Assembly: GCA_947627715.1 (NCBI GenBank)
Contig: CANQXK010000014.1
Coordinates: forward strand, 1-57,673
Length of the DNA stretch: 57,673 nt
Reading direction: 5' to 3'
Source of the DNA: an uncultured Oscillospiraceae bacterium
GTDB taxonomy: Bacteria; Bacillota; Clostridia; Oscillospirales; Oscillospiraceae
The notes beneath the pieces were generated by a model. The model ran no database searches and was not told the DNA's origin. It saw nothing but the letters and a program-made list of their open reading frames with translations. Positions 33,959-41,823 of this stretch are shown here, in pieces (position 1 is the first letter of the stretch; every line of letters begins with the position of its first letter). The translations under genes were made by a program, and so were the position numbers.

Positions 33959-34633
33959 ATGGATAGAAAAAAACTCGCGGCGGCGCTCCTGGCGGTCTTT
34001 GCCGTGAATATTGCGATCATCGGGATACTCCAGACCGTCCCCGACGCCTACGCGGAGAGCTTCCGGCGGGGTTCCTCCGGGGAGACGGTGAAGAAGCTTC
34101 AGCAGCGGCTCTCCGACTGGGGGTATTACACCGGGGCGGCGGACGGGGTGTACGGCTCCCGCACCGAGGAGGCGGTGAAGAAATTTCAGAAGGCCAACGG
34201 CCTCACCCCCGACGGGGTGGCGGGACCGGCCACGCTGGCGGCCGCCGGCCTGCCCTCCGGGCAGACAGGGTCCTCCGGGGGGAGCGCGGACGTGAACCTC
34301 CTGGCGCGCCTCATCTCCGCCGAGGCGCGGGGCGAACCCTACTCCGGGCAGGTGGCCGTGGGGGCGGTGGTGCTCAACCGCATGGAACACCCCTCCTTCC
34401 CCTCCACCATGTCCGGCGTCATCTACCAAAAGGGGGCCTTCTCGTGCCTGGACGACGGGCAGTTCAACGAGCCTGTGGCGGAGAGCGCCTACCGGGCCGC
34501 AAGGGAGGCCCTCAACGGCTGGGACCCGTCGGGCGGGGCCATCTACTACTTCAACCCGGCCACGGCCACCAGCCGCTGGATATGGTCGCGCCCCCTGCTT
34601 GTGACCATCGGCAAGCACCGCTTCTGTAAATAA
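33959..34633 (+). CDS. sleB: spore cortex-lytic enzyme (SleB family)
   Basis: A lytic enzyme that degrades muramic-lactam peptidoglycan of the spore cortex in germination. It has 224 residues from ATG 33959. The signal peptide is followed by a cleavage region near DAYA|ES, then a peptidoglycan-binding domain (SSGETVKKLQQRLSDWGYY; about 36-95) and a C-terminal hydrolase domain (LLARLISAEARGEPYSGQVA with the catalytic glutamate, then GAFSC). The chosen start follows GGGGTGAG; the in-frame GTG at 33950 is an alternative. It sits 13 bases after the receptor B gene. No ypeB gene follows, although ypeB is the usual partner. Confidence 0.92.
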   Translation: MDRKKLAAALLAVFAVNIAIIGILQTVPDAYAESFRRGSSGETVKKLQQRLSDWGYYTGAADGVYGSRTEEAVKKFQKANGLTPDGVAGPATLAAAGLPSGQTGSSGGSADVNLLARLISAEARGEPYSGQVAVGAVVLNRMEHPSFPSTMSGVIYQKGAFSCLDDGQFNEPVAESAYRAAREALNGWDPSGGAIYYFNPATATSRWIWSRPLLVTIGKHRFCK

Positions 34634-34680
34634 GCGGGCGAAGAAAACCCGCCGGGGTCCTTGCCCTTTTTCAACGCGCA

Positions 34681-34708
34681 AAGAGCCGGACCCCGGCTCT
34701 TTTTTTTA
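34681..34708 (+). terminator. terminator of the ger-sleB operon
   Basis: A seven-to-eight-base AGAGCCG stem is followed by eight T. A larger alternative pairing with the GCCGGGGTCC upstream is possible. It lies about 50 bases after the sleB stop. Confidence 0.85.
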
Positions 34709-34722
34709 TATCCGCCGGGGGG

Positions 34723-34751
34723 TTGACCGGGCGGGGTGTTGGGGGTATAAT
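34723..34751 (+). promoter_or_regulatory. promoter of the PAP2 phosphatase gene
   Basis: TTGACC (34723-34728) and a perfect TATAAT (34746-34751) are 17 bases apart, starting shortly after the previous terminator. The leader is about 38 bases. Confidence 0.8.
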
Positions 34752-34795
34752 TTATTCAGTACGGACGCTTTGGCGCGGCGTGAAAGGGGCGGCTT

Positions 34796-35347
34796 ATGAA
34801 TCTCTTTGAAATCGGCATTCTGGACTGGATCCAGACCCTCCGCACCGGGTTTGGGGACGCGGTCTTCCCGATCGTCACAAAGTTGGGGGACGGGGGCGTT
34901 TTCTGGATCGCCCTGACGCTGGCGCTCCTCCTCTTCCGAAGGACGCGGAAGCTGGGGCTGACCTGCGCGCTGGCGCTCCTCATCGACGTGGCGCTGTGCA
35001 ACGGGCTTATCAAAAACCTGGTGGCGCGCACAAGGCCCTATGTGGTGAACCCGGACATCGTGCTGCTGATCCCAAAGCCGGGGGAGTACTCCTTCCCCTC
35101 CGGGCACGCGGCGGCGTCCTTCTCCTTTGTGGGGGCGCTTCTGTTCAGCCGGTGCCGCTGGTGGATCCCGGCGGGCGTGCTGGCGTGCGTCATCGCCGTG
35201 TCGCGCCTCTATCTCTACGTGCACTACCCCACCGACGTGCTCTTCGGGGCGCTCTTCGGACTGCTGTTCGGGTATCTCGCGGCGCTCGCCGTCAGAAAAG
35301 CCGGGGAGGCCATCCGGCGTAGGAAAAACGGGGGCAGTCAAAGCTGA
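34796..35347 (+). CDS. PAP2-family membrane phosphatase
   Basis: A membrane phosphatase with 183 residues and about five helices. The three PAP2 catalytic motifs are visible: KNLVARTRPY, FPSGHAAASF (with the catalytic His) and SRLYLYVHYPTDVLFG. Likely substrates are undecaprenyl pyrophosphate or phosphatidylglycerol phosphate, as for BcrC/PgpB enzymes, but sequence alone cannot decide. It is transcribed alone from its own promoter and ends at a terminator shared with the convergent surface-protein gene. Confidence 0.92.
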   Translation: MNLFEIGILDWIQTLRTGFGDAVFPIVTKLGDGGVFWIALTLALLLFRRTRKLGLTCALALLIDVALCNGLIKNLVARTRPYVVNPDIVLLIPKPGEYSFPSGHAAASFSFVGALLFSRCRWWIPAGVLACVIAVSRLYLYVHYPTDVLFGALFGLLFGYLAALAVRKAGEAIRRRKNGGSQS

Positions 35348-35360
35348 TCCAATTTAACAA

Positions 35361-35396
35361 ATATCCGCCCCGGAGACTGGCTCCGGGGCGGATATT
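35361..35396. terminator. shared terminator, PAP2 and SLH genes
   Basis: A perfect stem of about 15 bp (35361-35375 with 35381-35395 approximately) with a five-base loop and T-rich right edge, lying between two convergent genes. It may act in both directions. Confidence 0.85.
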
Positions 35397-35432
35397 ATTA
35401 TGTTGGACGCGGCGTCACGGGTCCCCGACGGC

Positions 35433-37385
35433 TCATTTCGCGCCGACGGTGGTGTCGATGCCGTTCTCCTCCACGGCGCGGTAGAGGAAGAGGATCATGT
35501 CGCACTTGATGACCCGGCTGTTGGGGGCAAACTTGTTCCCGCCTATGCCCTTGGCGATAGGCTCGGACTGGCTGACCGCCCAGGAGACGGCGTCGATGTA
35601 GTAGGCGTTGTCGGCCACATCCGCAAAGCCCTCGCCCTTCTCCTCCGCCTCAGGCTCGCCGGCGGCGCGGTAGAGGAAGGTCAGCGCCTCACTGCGATTT
35701 ACGGTGCCGTAGGGGTCGAAGGTGGTGGCGGTCCGGCCCAGGGCGATCTTATTTTCGTTGGCCCAGAGGACGGCCTCGTAGAAACTGTCAGCGGGTGTAA
35801 CATCCTCAAAGGGGGACTCGGTGAGGGTGGGTTCGGGGCAGTCGGCGGCGCGCCACAGGAAATCGACCACCTGCCAGCGGGGGCATCCCGTCTCAGGCTC
35901 GAACTCCTTGACGGAGGTGTCCACGATCTCCTCGTTGGCGGCCCAGACCACCTGGTCGAAGTAGTAGGCGCCGGGGAGCACGTCGGTGAAGGGGTTCTGG
36001 CCCACAAGGTCGAAATTCAGCTTGTAGAACCCGTACTTGCCGTTCTGCTCGAAGGCCACGATCTCGCTGGGCGTGAGGGTGGTGGAGAGGCTTTCCACCG
36101 TCCCGTCAAAGCCGGGGAAGTAGGTGGAGAGGGCAACGCCGTCGCTGCCCTCAATGGCGGGGAGGACGCCGTTCACGGGGGTGTCCATCACGAGATAGCC
36201 CTTGCCAGTGTCCTCGTCGTACACCGCCGCCGTGCCGTTGCTGCCGAAGGAGCCGGCGACGGCGAGGTTCTTCGCCGTACCGCCGCCGGGCAGGCCGACG
36301 TCGTAGCGGTTGCCGTAGGTGTCCAGATAGAACCATTTGCCGTCCTTGCAGGCGGCGGCCAGGCCGTGGTTGTAGACATCAATGTAGTCGTACTCCACGG
36401 GGATCACTTCCGTGCCGCTCTTGTTCACGGCGCCGAATTTGTCGCCGGACTTGACGATCCAAAGGCCGTTCAGAAAGAAGTTACCACCGAGATTATAGCG
36501 GTAGCCCGTGTATTTGGGGGCGATCACCCAGTTTCCTGTGGCGTAGTCCATGACGCCGTAGCGCGTGTCGAACTCGCCCAGCGTGCCGGGTTCCATGGTG
36601 CTGTTTGCCGCCAGCATATACCCGTCCACGGGGGCACGCAGCGCGTTAAGATACACCACGTTTTCGGTATCCCAATCCTGGGTGATCTTGTCGGCAAAGT
36701 CCTTGACCACATGGCCGGTCTTGTCCATGAGGAAGCAGACCCAGCACTCCTCCCCCTGAAGATACATGGGGATGAGGCCGTCCACGCAGACGCCGGCGCA
36801 GGTGTAATTGTAGTAATACTCCTTTTCGCCGTCACCATACATGACGGAAAAACCGTCAATGCCCAGGTTGTCGATCTTGTCTATCAGAGTATGGATGTCG
36901 GCCTCAACGGGCACGATCTCCATTCCGTCGGTTCCGAAGGCGAAGCCGTTCAAAACGAGTACGCCGTTCTGGAAAAAGGGCGTGCCGAAATTTTCGGACC
37001 CCCAAAGCTCAACGATCTCGGTCTCCCCGTATATTTCCCAGCGCAGAGCCGTCTCCTTGCCGGTCTTGTCCACAATATAACAGGTATAGTATTCTTCCCA
37101 ATCTTCTTCCGACTTGCCAACGACGGCATAGCCCTCGTCGAAGCTGCCGGCGTAGTCATATTTGAAGTCTATGACCACCTTGCCGGTCTCGTCGATGAAG
37201 CCCCATTTGCCGTTCTTCTTCACGGCGGCAAGGCCCTCGCTGAAGCCCTTGGCGTCCTCGTATGTCGGCGCCACAAGGGTGGTCACCGTCACGGTGGAGG
37301 TCTTTTCCTCCGCCGCCAGGGCGGGGACGGCGAACGCCACAAGCATAAGCGCCGCCAGAACAAATGAGATCGCGCGTTTTTTCAC
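35433..37385 (-). CDS. surface protein with WG repeats and SLH domains
   Basis: A secreted 650-residue protein. An N-terminal signal peptide (VPALA|AEEK region) is followed by a WG-type repeat (GLAAVKKNGKWGFIDETGKV) and further related units with GKW or KFG cores (NKSGTEVIPVEYDYIDVYNH). The C-terminal about 190 residues form three S-layer-homology modules, each with FTDV/FEDV/FADV openings and LYRA endings, which anchor to secondary wall polymer. GTG start at 37385 follows AAAGGAGG by eight bases; the longer in-frame ORF upstream lacks a signal peptide in the right place. Function is probably a wall-bound structural or binding protein; the ligand is unknown. Confidence 0.85.
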   Translation of the reverse strand: MKKRAISFVLAALMLVAFAVPALAAEEKTSTVTVTTLVAPTYEDAKGFSEGLAAVKKNGKWGFIDETGKVVIDFKYDYAGSFDEGYAVVGKSEEDWEEYYTCYIVDKTGKETALRWEIYGETEIVELWGSENFGTPFFQNGVLVLNGFAFGTDGMEIVPVEADIHTLIDKIDNLGIDGFSVMYGDGEKEYYYNYTCAGVCVDGLIPMYLQGEECWVCFLMDKTGHVVKDFADKITQDWDTENVVYLNALRAPVDGYMLAANSTMEPGTLGEFDTRYGVMDYATGNWVIAPKYTGYRYNLGGNFFLNGLWIVKSGDKFGAVNKSGTEVIPVEYDYIDVYNHGLAAACKDGKWFYLDTYGNRYDVGLPGGGTAKNLAVAGSFGSNGTAAVYDEDTGKGYLVMDTPVNGVLPAIEGSDGVALSTYFPGFDGTVESLSTTLTPSEIVAFEQNGKYGFYKLNFDLVGQNPFTDVLPGAYYFDQVVWAANEEIVDTSVKEFEPETGCPRWQVVDFLWRAADCPEPTLTESPFEDVTPADSFYEAVLWANENKIALGRTATTFDPYGTVNRSEALTFLYRAAGEPEAEEKGEGFADVADNAYYIDAVSWAVSQSEPIAKGIGGNKFAPNSRVIKCDMILFLYRAVEENGIDTTVGAK

Positions 37386-37438
37386 AAGCAATTCCTCCTT
37401 TGCATTTTTCGGCGGCCCTCGCCGCCGGCAACACAACC

Positions 37439-37467
37439 ATTATAAACCAGCCCGTTCCAACATTCAA
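37439..37467 (-). promoter_or_regulatory. promoter of the SLH/WG gene
   Basis: On the minus strand TTGAAT (37462-37467) and TATAAT (37439-37444) are 17 bases apart, 54 bases before the GTG start. It is back-to-back with the promoter at 37502. Confidence 0.75.
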
Positions 37468-37501
37468 GTTTTTTTGATTCCGTCCAAAGGAAAGCTTTTT
37501 G

Positions 37502-37530
37502 TTGACATTGGAGCGCCGGCGCAATATAAT
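37502..37530 (+). promoter_or_regulatory. consensus promoter of the HD-mnmA unit
   Basis: TTGACA (37502-37507) and TATAAT (37525-37530) with a 17-base spacer, an exact match to the housekeeping consensus. The leader is about 32 bases. Confidence 0.9.
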
Positions 37531-37568
37531 TTTAACGCAGGAAAATACGTTTTTGGAGGTGCGTTTTC

Positions 37569-38126
37569 ATGATCCCGACGCCGGATGAGGCTTACGAGAT
37601 AACGAAGAAATATAACCAGGGGGAGTTCCACCTGTCCCACGCGCGCATCGTGGGGGACGTGATGGCGTGGTACGCCAAACATCTGGGCTTTGAGGCCGAG
37701 AGCGACTACTGGAAGGCCGTGGGGCTTTTGCACGACGTGGACTTTGAGCTTTACCCCGATCAGCACTGCCAAAAGGCCCCGGAGCTTCTGCGGGAGAACG
37801 GCGTGGACGAGGGCATCATCCGCTCCGTGGTGAGCCACGGCTACGGCATCTGCTCGGACGTGAAGCCCGAACACACCATGGAGAAGGTCCTCTTCGCCGC
37901 CGACGAGCTGACGGGGCTTATCGGGGCGGCGGCCATCATGCGGCCCTCAAAGAGCGTGGACGACCTGGAGGTCAAGTCCGTGAAGAAGAAGTTCAAGGAC
38001 AAAAAGTTCGCCGCCGGGTGCGACCGGGACGTGATCCAGCGGGGCGCGGACGAGCTGGGCTGGACGCTGGACGAGCTTATCGAAAAGACCATCCTCGCCA
38101 TGCGGGAAAGCCCCAACGTGGCATGA
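37569..38126 (+). CDS. HD-domain hydrolase, substrate unknown
   Basis: A 185-residue metal-dependent phosphohydrolase-like protein. HD motif LLHDVD lies at about residue 54-59, with a His at SHARIVG (about 23) and a downstream VSHGYG and FAADELTGLI helix, all of the HDIG/HDOD-type order. The last four bases overlap the start of mnmA (ATGA), so they are co-translated. It is probably a nucleotide hydrolase; the substrate is not predictable. Confidence 0.88.
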   Translation: MIPTPDEAYEITKKYNQGEFHLSHARIVGDVMAWYAKHLGFEAESDYWKAVGLLHDVDFELYPDQHCQKAPELLRENGVDEGIIRSVVSHGYGICSDVKPEHTMEKVLFAADELTGLIGAAAIMRPSKSVDDLEVKSVKKKFKDKKFAAGCDRDVIQRGADELGWTLDELIEKTILAMRESPNVA

Positions 38127-39202
38127 GCGGCCGCGTCCTCATCGCCATGAGCGGAGGGGTGGACTCCTCCGTGGCGGCGTATCTCCTGAAGGCGCAGGGG
38201 TATGACTGCGTGGGCGTCACCATGCGGCTTTTTGACAACGCGCTTTTGGGGCTTGCCGGCGAGAGCACCTGCTGCTCTGTGGACGACGTGGAGGACGCGC
38301 GCTCCGTGTGCGCCGGGCTGGGGATCCCCTTTTTGACCCTGGACCTCTCCGGGGAGTTTAAGTCCCGCGTCATCGACAAATTTGTCGCCGAGTATGAGCG
38401 CGGGCGCACGCCCAACCCCTGTATCGACTGCAATCGGTACCTGAAATTCTCCCGGCTCCTTGACTACGCCCGGTCGGTGGGCTGCGAGACCGTCGCCACC
38501 GGGCACTACGTCCGGCGGACGGAGACGGAGCGGGGCGTTGAGCTGCGAAAGGCGCGGGACGCCGGGAAGGATCAAAGCTACGTGCTGGCGCAGCTGACGC
38601 CGGAGCAGCTCTCCCACGCCCTCTTCCCCCTGGGGGAGCTTACCAAGGACCAGGTGCGGGCGGTGGCGGAGCGGGAGGGCTTTATCAACGCCCGGAAAAA
38701 GGAGAGTCAGGACATCTGCTTTGTGCCGGACGGGGACTACCTGGCGTTTATGGAGCGGTTCACCGGCAAGAAAAGCGAGCCGGGGGACCTGGTGGACGAG
38801 GCCGGCCGCGTGCTGGGCCGCCACCGGGGCGCGGCGGGGTACACCGTGGGCCAGCGCCGGGGCCTGGGCGTCGCGGCGGACAGGCCGCTCTACGTGAAGG
38901 CCAAGGATATGGAGAAAAACACCGTCACCGTCTCTTACGCAGAGGGCCTTTATTCCCCCACGGCCCGCGTGGCCGGGGTGAACTGGCTTGTAAAGCCGGA
39001 GCGGTTCCCCTTCTCCTGCGCGGCAAAGCTGCGCTACCGGCAGAAGGAGGAACCCTGCCGGGTGGATCGGACGGACGGCGGGGAGCTGCTGCTGACCTTT
39101 GACGCCCCCCAGCGGGCCGTCACCCCCGGACAGGCGGCGGTGATGTACGATGGGGACCGGGTCCTGGGCGGCGGCACCATCGTCGCCGCGGAACTCGCTT
39201 AA
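38123..39202 (+). CDS. mnmA: tRNA 2-thiouridylase MnmA
   Basis: This enzyme thiolates position 2 of wobble U34 in tRNAs for Lys, Glu and Gln. It has 359 residues. The PP-loop is AMSGGVDSSVAAYLLK (8-23). The catalytic cysteines lie in NPCIDCNRYLKF and SQDICFVPDGDY, and the C-terminal domain has GYTVGQRRGLGV. The start ATG 38123 overlaps the HD gene stop. It has no thiI-like extension, and sulphur is usually supplied by a cysteine desulphurase elsewhere. Confidence 0.97.
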   Translation: MSGRVLIAMSGGVDSSVAAYLLKAQGYDCVGVTMRLFDNALLGLAGESTCCSVDDVEDARSVCAGLGIPFLTLDLSGEFKSRVIDKFVAEYERGRTPNPCIDCNRYLKFSRLLDYARSVGCETVATGHYVRRTETERGVELRKARDAGKDQSYVLAQLTPEQLSHALFPLGELTKDQVRAVAEREGFINARKKESQDICFVPDGDYLAFMERFTGKKSEPGDLVDEAGRVLGRHRGAAGYTVGQRRGLGVAADRPLYVKAKDMEKNTVTVSYAEGLYSPTARVAGVNWLVKPERFPFSCAAKLRYRQKEEPCRVDRTDGGELLLTFDAPQRAVTPGQAAVMYDGDRVLGGGTIVAAELA

Positions 39203-39306
39203 CCTCGGTCTTCCGTTGGCCGCCCTCAGGCGCTGTGTTTGCGCCTCCTCTCCCCGTGCGATCTTCGCTCATCCGGGGACCCCATTATTTTCAGAAAGGG
39301 TATCAT

Positions 39307-39882
39307 ATGAGCTACAACTTTTTTGCCCTCATCTCCCGCATGAAGAACATTGACCGCTGGGCGCTGATGCGCAACGCCGACCGGGAGAACGTGATGGAGC
39401 ACTCCCACATGGTGGCGGTGCTGGCCCACGCGCTGGCGGTGATCCGCCGGGACGTGATGGGCGTCCCCTGCTCGCCGGACAGGTGCGCCGCCGCGGCGCT
39501 TTTCCACGACGCGCCGGAGATCTTCACCGGCGATATGCCCACGCCCGTCAAATACCACGACCCGGAGATGCGCTCCGCCTACCGGCGGGTGGAGGAGGGT
39601 GCCATCGCCAAGCTTGTAAACGGCCTTCCCGCGTCCATGCAGCCTGAGTACGATATGCTCCTGCGGGACGAGGGCGGCGTTCGGGACCTGGTCCGGGCGG
39701 CGGACAAGCTCTCCGCGTACATCAAGTGCGTGGAGGAGCTGAAAACGGGAAATCTGGAATTTAAGTCGGCGGCGGCGTCCACCCTGGGGAAGCTCCGGGC
39801 CATGGGGATGCCGGAGGTGGATTACTTCCTGGACAACTTTATGGACGCCTTTGAAAAGACCATCGACGAGCTGAGCGTATAA
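39307..39882 (+). CDS. YfbR-like 5'-deoxynucleotidase (HD domain)
   Basis: An HD-domain phosphohydrolase of 191 residues from ATG 39307, the YfbR family that removes phosphate from deoxynucleoside monophosphates. It has NVMEHSHMVAVLAHALAVI (His of the HD family) and LFHDAPEIFTGDMPTPVKY (the HD motif plus the conserved E..TGD..TP). The start follows AGAAAGGG. The region between it and mnmA (about 104 bases) has no clear signal. It is followed by a symmetric hairpin. Confidence 0.92.
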   Translation: MSYNFFALISRMKNIDRWALMRNADRENVMEHSHMVAVLAHALAVIRRDVMGVPCSPDRCAAAALFHDAPEIFTGDMPTPVKYHDPEMRSAYRRVEEGAIAKLVNGLPASMQPEYDMLLRDEGGVRDLVRAADKLSAYIKCVEELKTGNLEFKSAAASTLGKLRAMGMPEVDYFLDNFMDAFEKTIDELSV

Positions 39883-39885
39883 ATC

Positions 39886-39916
39886 TGTCTGAAAAGGCCG
39901 TTGGCCTTTTCAGACA
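39886..39916 (+). terminator. perfect inverted repeat after the YfbR-like gene
   Basis: Fourteen-base arms (39886-39899 and 39903-39916) pair completely across a three-base loop, three bases after the stop codon. No T-run follows, so it is either a non-canonical terminator or an RNA-stabilising hairpin. AT-rich sequence then leads into the next gene. Confidence 0.5.
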
Positions 39917-40007
39917 AAGGGGAACGTGCGGGAAATTTTTCGACGTTAATGCCGCCGGAAAAAATTCGATTTGAGTTTTTTGGACGAACCGATATAAGGA
40001 GGAAGCT

Positions 40008-40277
40008 ATGAAAGCCATTGTGACAGTGATCGGCAAGGACACCGTGGGCATCATCGCCCATGTGTGCGCGGTGCTGGCCCAGAACGGCGTCAACGTGCTG
40101 GACATCAGCCAGACCGTTATGCGGGAGTATTTCACCATGATCATGCTGGTGGACACCGCCGGGTGCAGGGTGGATTTCGCCGCCCTCGCCGACATCCTCA
40201 AAAAGGACGGGGCGGAGCGCGGGCTGGACATCCGCATCCAGCGGGAGGACATTTTTGAGGCCATGCACAGGATATAA
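40008..40277 (+). CDS. ACT-domain protein (UPF0237)
   Basis: A small regulatory-type protein of 89 residues, a single ACT domain: MKAIVTVIGKDTVGIIAHVC... to the ending RIQREDIFEAMHRI. In ACT proteins this fold usually binds an amino acid. It is next to the PFL gene nine bases later, an arrangement widely conserved in bacteria. The pair's role is not established. A strong ribosome site AAGGAGG precedes the ATG. Confidence 0.93.
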   Translation: MKAIVTVIGKDTVGIIAHVCAVLAQNGVNVLDISQTVMREYFTMIMLVDTAGCRVDFAALADILKKDGAERGLDIRIQREDIFEAMHRI

Positions 40278-40286
40278 GGGGACGCC

Positions 40287-41636
40287 ATGATTACAACAAG
40301 CGAAATTCTTGAGACCATCGAGATGATCAGCCAGCAGCATCTGGACATCCGCACCGTCACCATGGGCATCTCCCTGCGCGGCTGCGGACACCCGGAGCTG
40401 AAAACCTGCTGTGACAAAATCTACGACACCGTCACCAAAAGGGCGGAGAATCTTGTGAGGACCGGGGAGGACATCGAGCGGGAGTTCGGCATCCCCATCG
40501 TCAACAAGCGCATCTCCGTAACGCCCATCGCCATCGCCTGCGAGTGCTGTGAGACCGAGGACTACGCGGAATTTGCCCGGACGCTGGATCGGGCGGCGGC
40601 GGAGACGGGCGTTAACTTCATCGGCGGCTTCTCCGCCCTGGTCCAGAAGGGCTTCACCGGCGGGGACCGGCGGCTCATCCGCGCCATCCCGGAGGCGCTG
40701 TGCACCACCCGGCGGGTGTGCTCCAGCGTCAACGTGGGGTCCACCAGGGCCGGCATCAACATGGACGCCGTGGCGCTGATGGGGCGTATCGTCAAGGAGA
40801 CGGCGGACTTATCCCAGGGGCAGGGCTGCGCCAAGCTTGTGGTCTTTTGCAACGCGGTGGAGGACAACCCCTTTATGGCCGGGGCCTTCCACGGAGTGGG
40901 AGAGCCGGAGTGCGTCATCAACGTGGGCGTCTCCGGGCCGGGCGTGGTCCACAGCGCGCTGAAGCGGTGCGCCGGGAGGCCCCTGAACGAGGCCGCCGAG
41001 GTCATCAAAAAGACCGCCTTCCGGGTGACGCGGATGGGCGAGCTGGTGGCGCAGGAGGCCAGCCGGCGGCTGGGCGTGCCCTTCGGCATCGTGGATCTGA
41101 GTCTTGCGCCCACCCCCGCCGTGGGGGACTCGGTGGCGGATATTTTAGAGGAGCTGGGTCTGGAGAGCGTGGGCGCTCCCGGCACCACGGCGGCGCTGGC
41201 GCTTTTGAACGACGCGGTGAAGAAGGGCGGCGTTATGGCCTCCTCCAACGTGGGGGGCCTGTCCGGCGCGTTTATCCCGGTGAGCGAGGACGCGGGGATG
41301 ATAAGGGCCGCGGCGGCGGGGAAGCTCACCATCGAGAAGTTGGAGGCCATGACGTGCGTGTGCTCTGTGGGCCTGGACATGATCGCCCTCCCCGGCGATA
41401 CCCCGGCGGAGACCGTCGCCGCCATCATCGCCGACGAGGCGGCCATCGGCATGATCAATCAGAAGACCACGGCCGTCCGGGTCATCCCCGTGCCGGGGAA
41501 GGGCGTGGGGGACTTTGTGGACTTCGGCGGCCTTCTGGGCCGCGCCCCCGTCATGGCGGTGAATCCCGCCAGTCCCGCCGCCTTTATTGGCCGGGGAGGC
41601 CGCATCCCCGCGCCTGTGAACTCCCTGAAAAACTGA
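40287..41636 (+). CDS. PFL-like protein (UPF0210/DUF711)
   Basis: A conserved protein of 449 residues related in fold to the pyruvate formate-lyase family but with no known activity. It starts [27 protein letters not shown] and includes [24 protein letters not shown] and [11 protein letters not shown], all characteristic of DUF711. It pairs with the ACT gene directly upstream. The classic glycyl-radical motif was not seen at the C-terminus. Confidence 0.93.
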   Translation: MITTSEILETIEMISQQHLDIRTVTMGISLRGCGHPELKTCCDKIYDTVTKRAENLVRTGEDIEREFGIPIVNKRISVTPIAIACECCETEDYAEFARTLDRAAAETGVNFIGGFSALVQKGFTGGDRRLIRAIPEALCTTRRVCSSVNVGSTRAGINMDAVALMGRIVKETADLSQGQGCAKLVVFCNAVEDNPFMAGAFHGVGEPECVINVGVSGPGVVHSALKRCAGRPLNEAAEVIKKTAFRVTRMGELVAQEASRRLGVPFGIVDLSLAPTPAVGDSVADILEELGLESVGAPGTTAALALLNDAVKKGGVMASSNVGGLSGAFIPVSEDAGMIRAAAAGKLTIEKLEAMTCVCSVGLDMIALPGDTPAETVAAIIADEAAIGMINQKTTAVRVIPVPGKGVGDFVDFGGLLGRAPVMAVNPASPAAFIGRGGRIPAPVNSLKN

Positions 41637-41649
41637 TTTTTTCCCGTTT

Positions 41650-41680
41650 CCCGCCCCTTTACGGGGGCGGGATATTTTTT
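41650..41680 (+). terminator. terminator after the ACT/PFL pair
   Basis: A CCCGCCCC stem with a short TTTA loop is followed by ATATTTTTT. It separates the pair from the dnaA promoter. Confidence 0.85.
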
Positions 41681-41725
41681 GTGCGGGAAAATGATATTTT
41701 TACCGAAGGAACCCCTTATTTTATC

Positions 41726-41754
41726 TTGCAATCAGGGCGGTTTTTTGGTATAAT
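41726..41754 (+). promoter_or_regulatory. dnaA promoter
   Basis: TTGCAA (41726-41731) and a perfect TATAAT (41749-41754) are 17 bases apart, giving a leader of about 65 bases. No perfect DnaA box was seen in the 187 bases before dnaA. Confidence 0.75.
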
Positions 41755-41823
41755 AGGGGGTACTGTATGATGCCGTGGAGTCGCCTTTTTTGAGGGCGGC
41801 GCTGAAAGGTGGAGAGAGAATAA

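Noticed and set aside
39972-39999. TTGAGT/TATAAG promoter before the ACT gene
   Set aside because: The -10 box overlaps the ribosome site, so the transcript would lack it.
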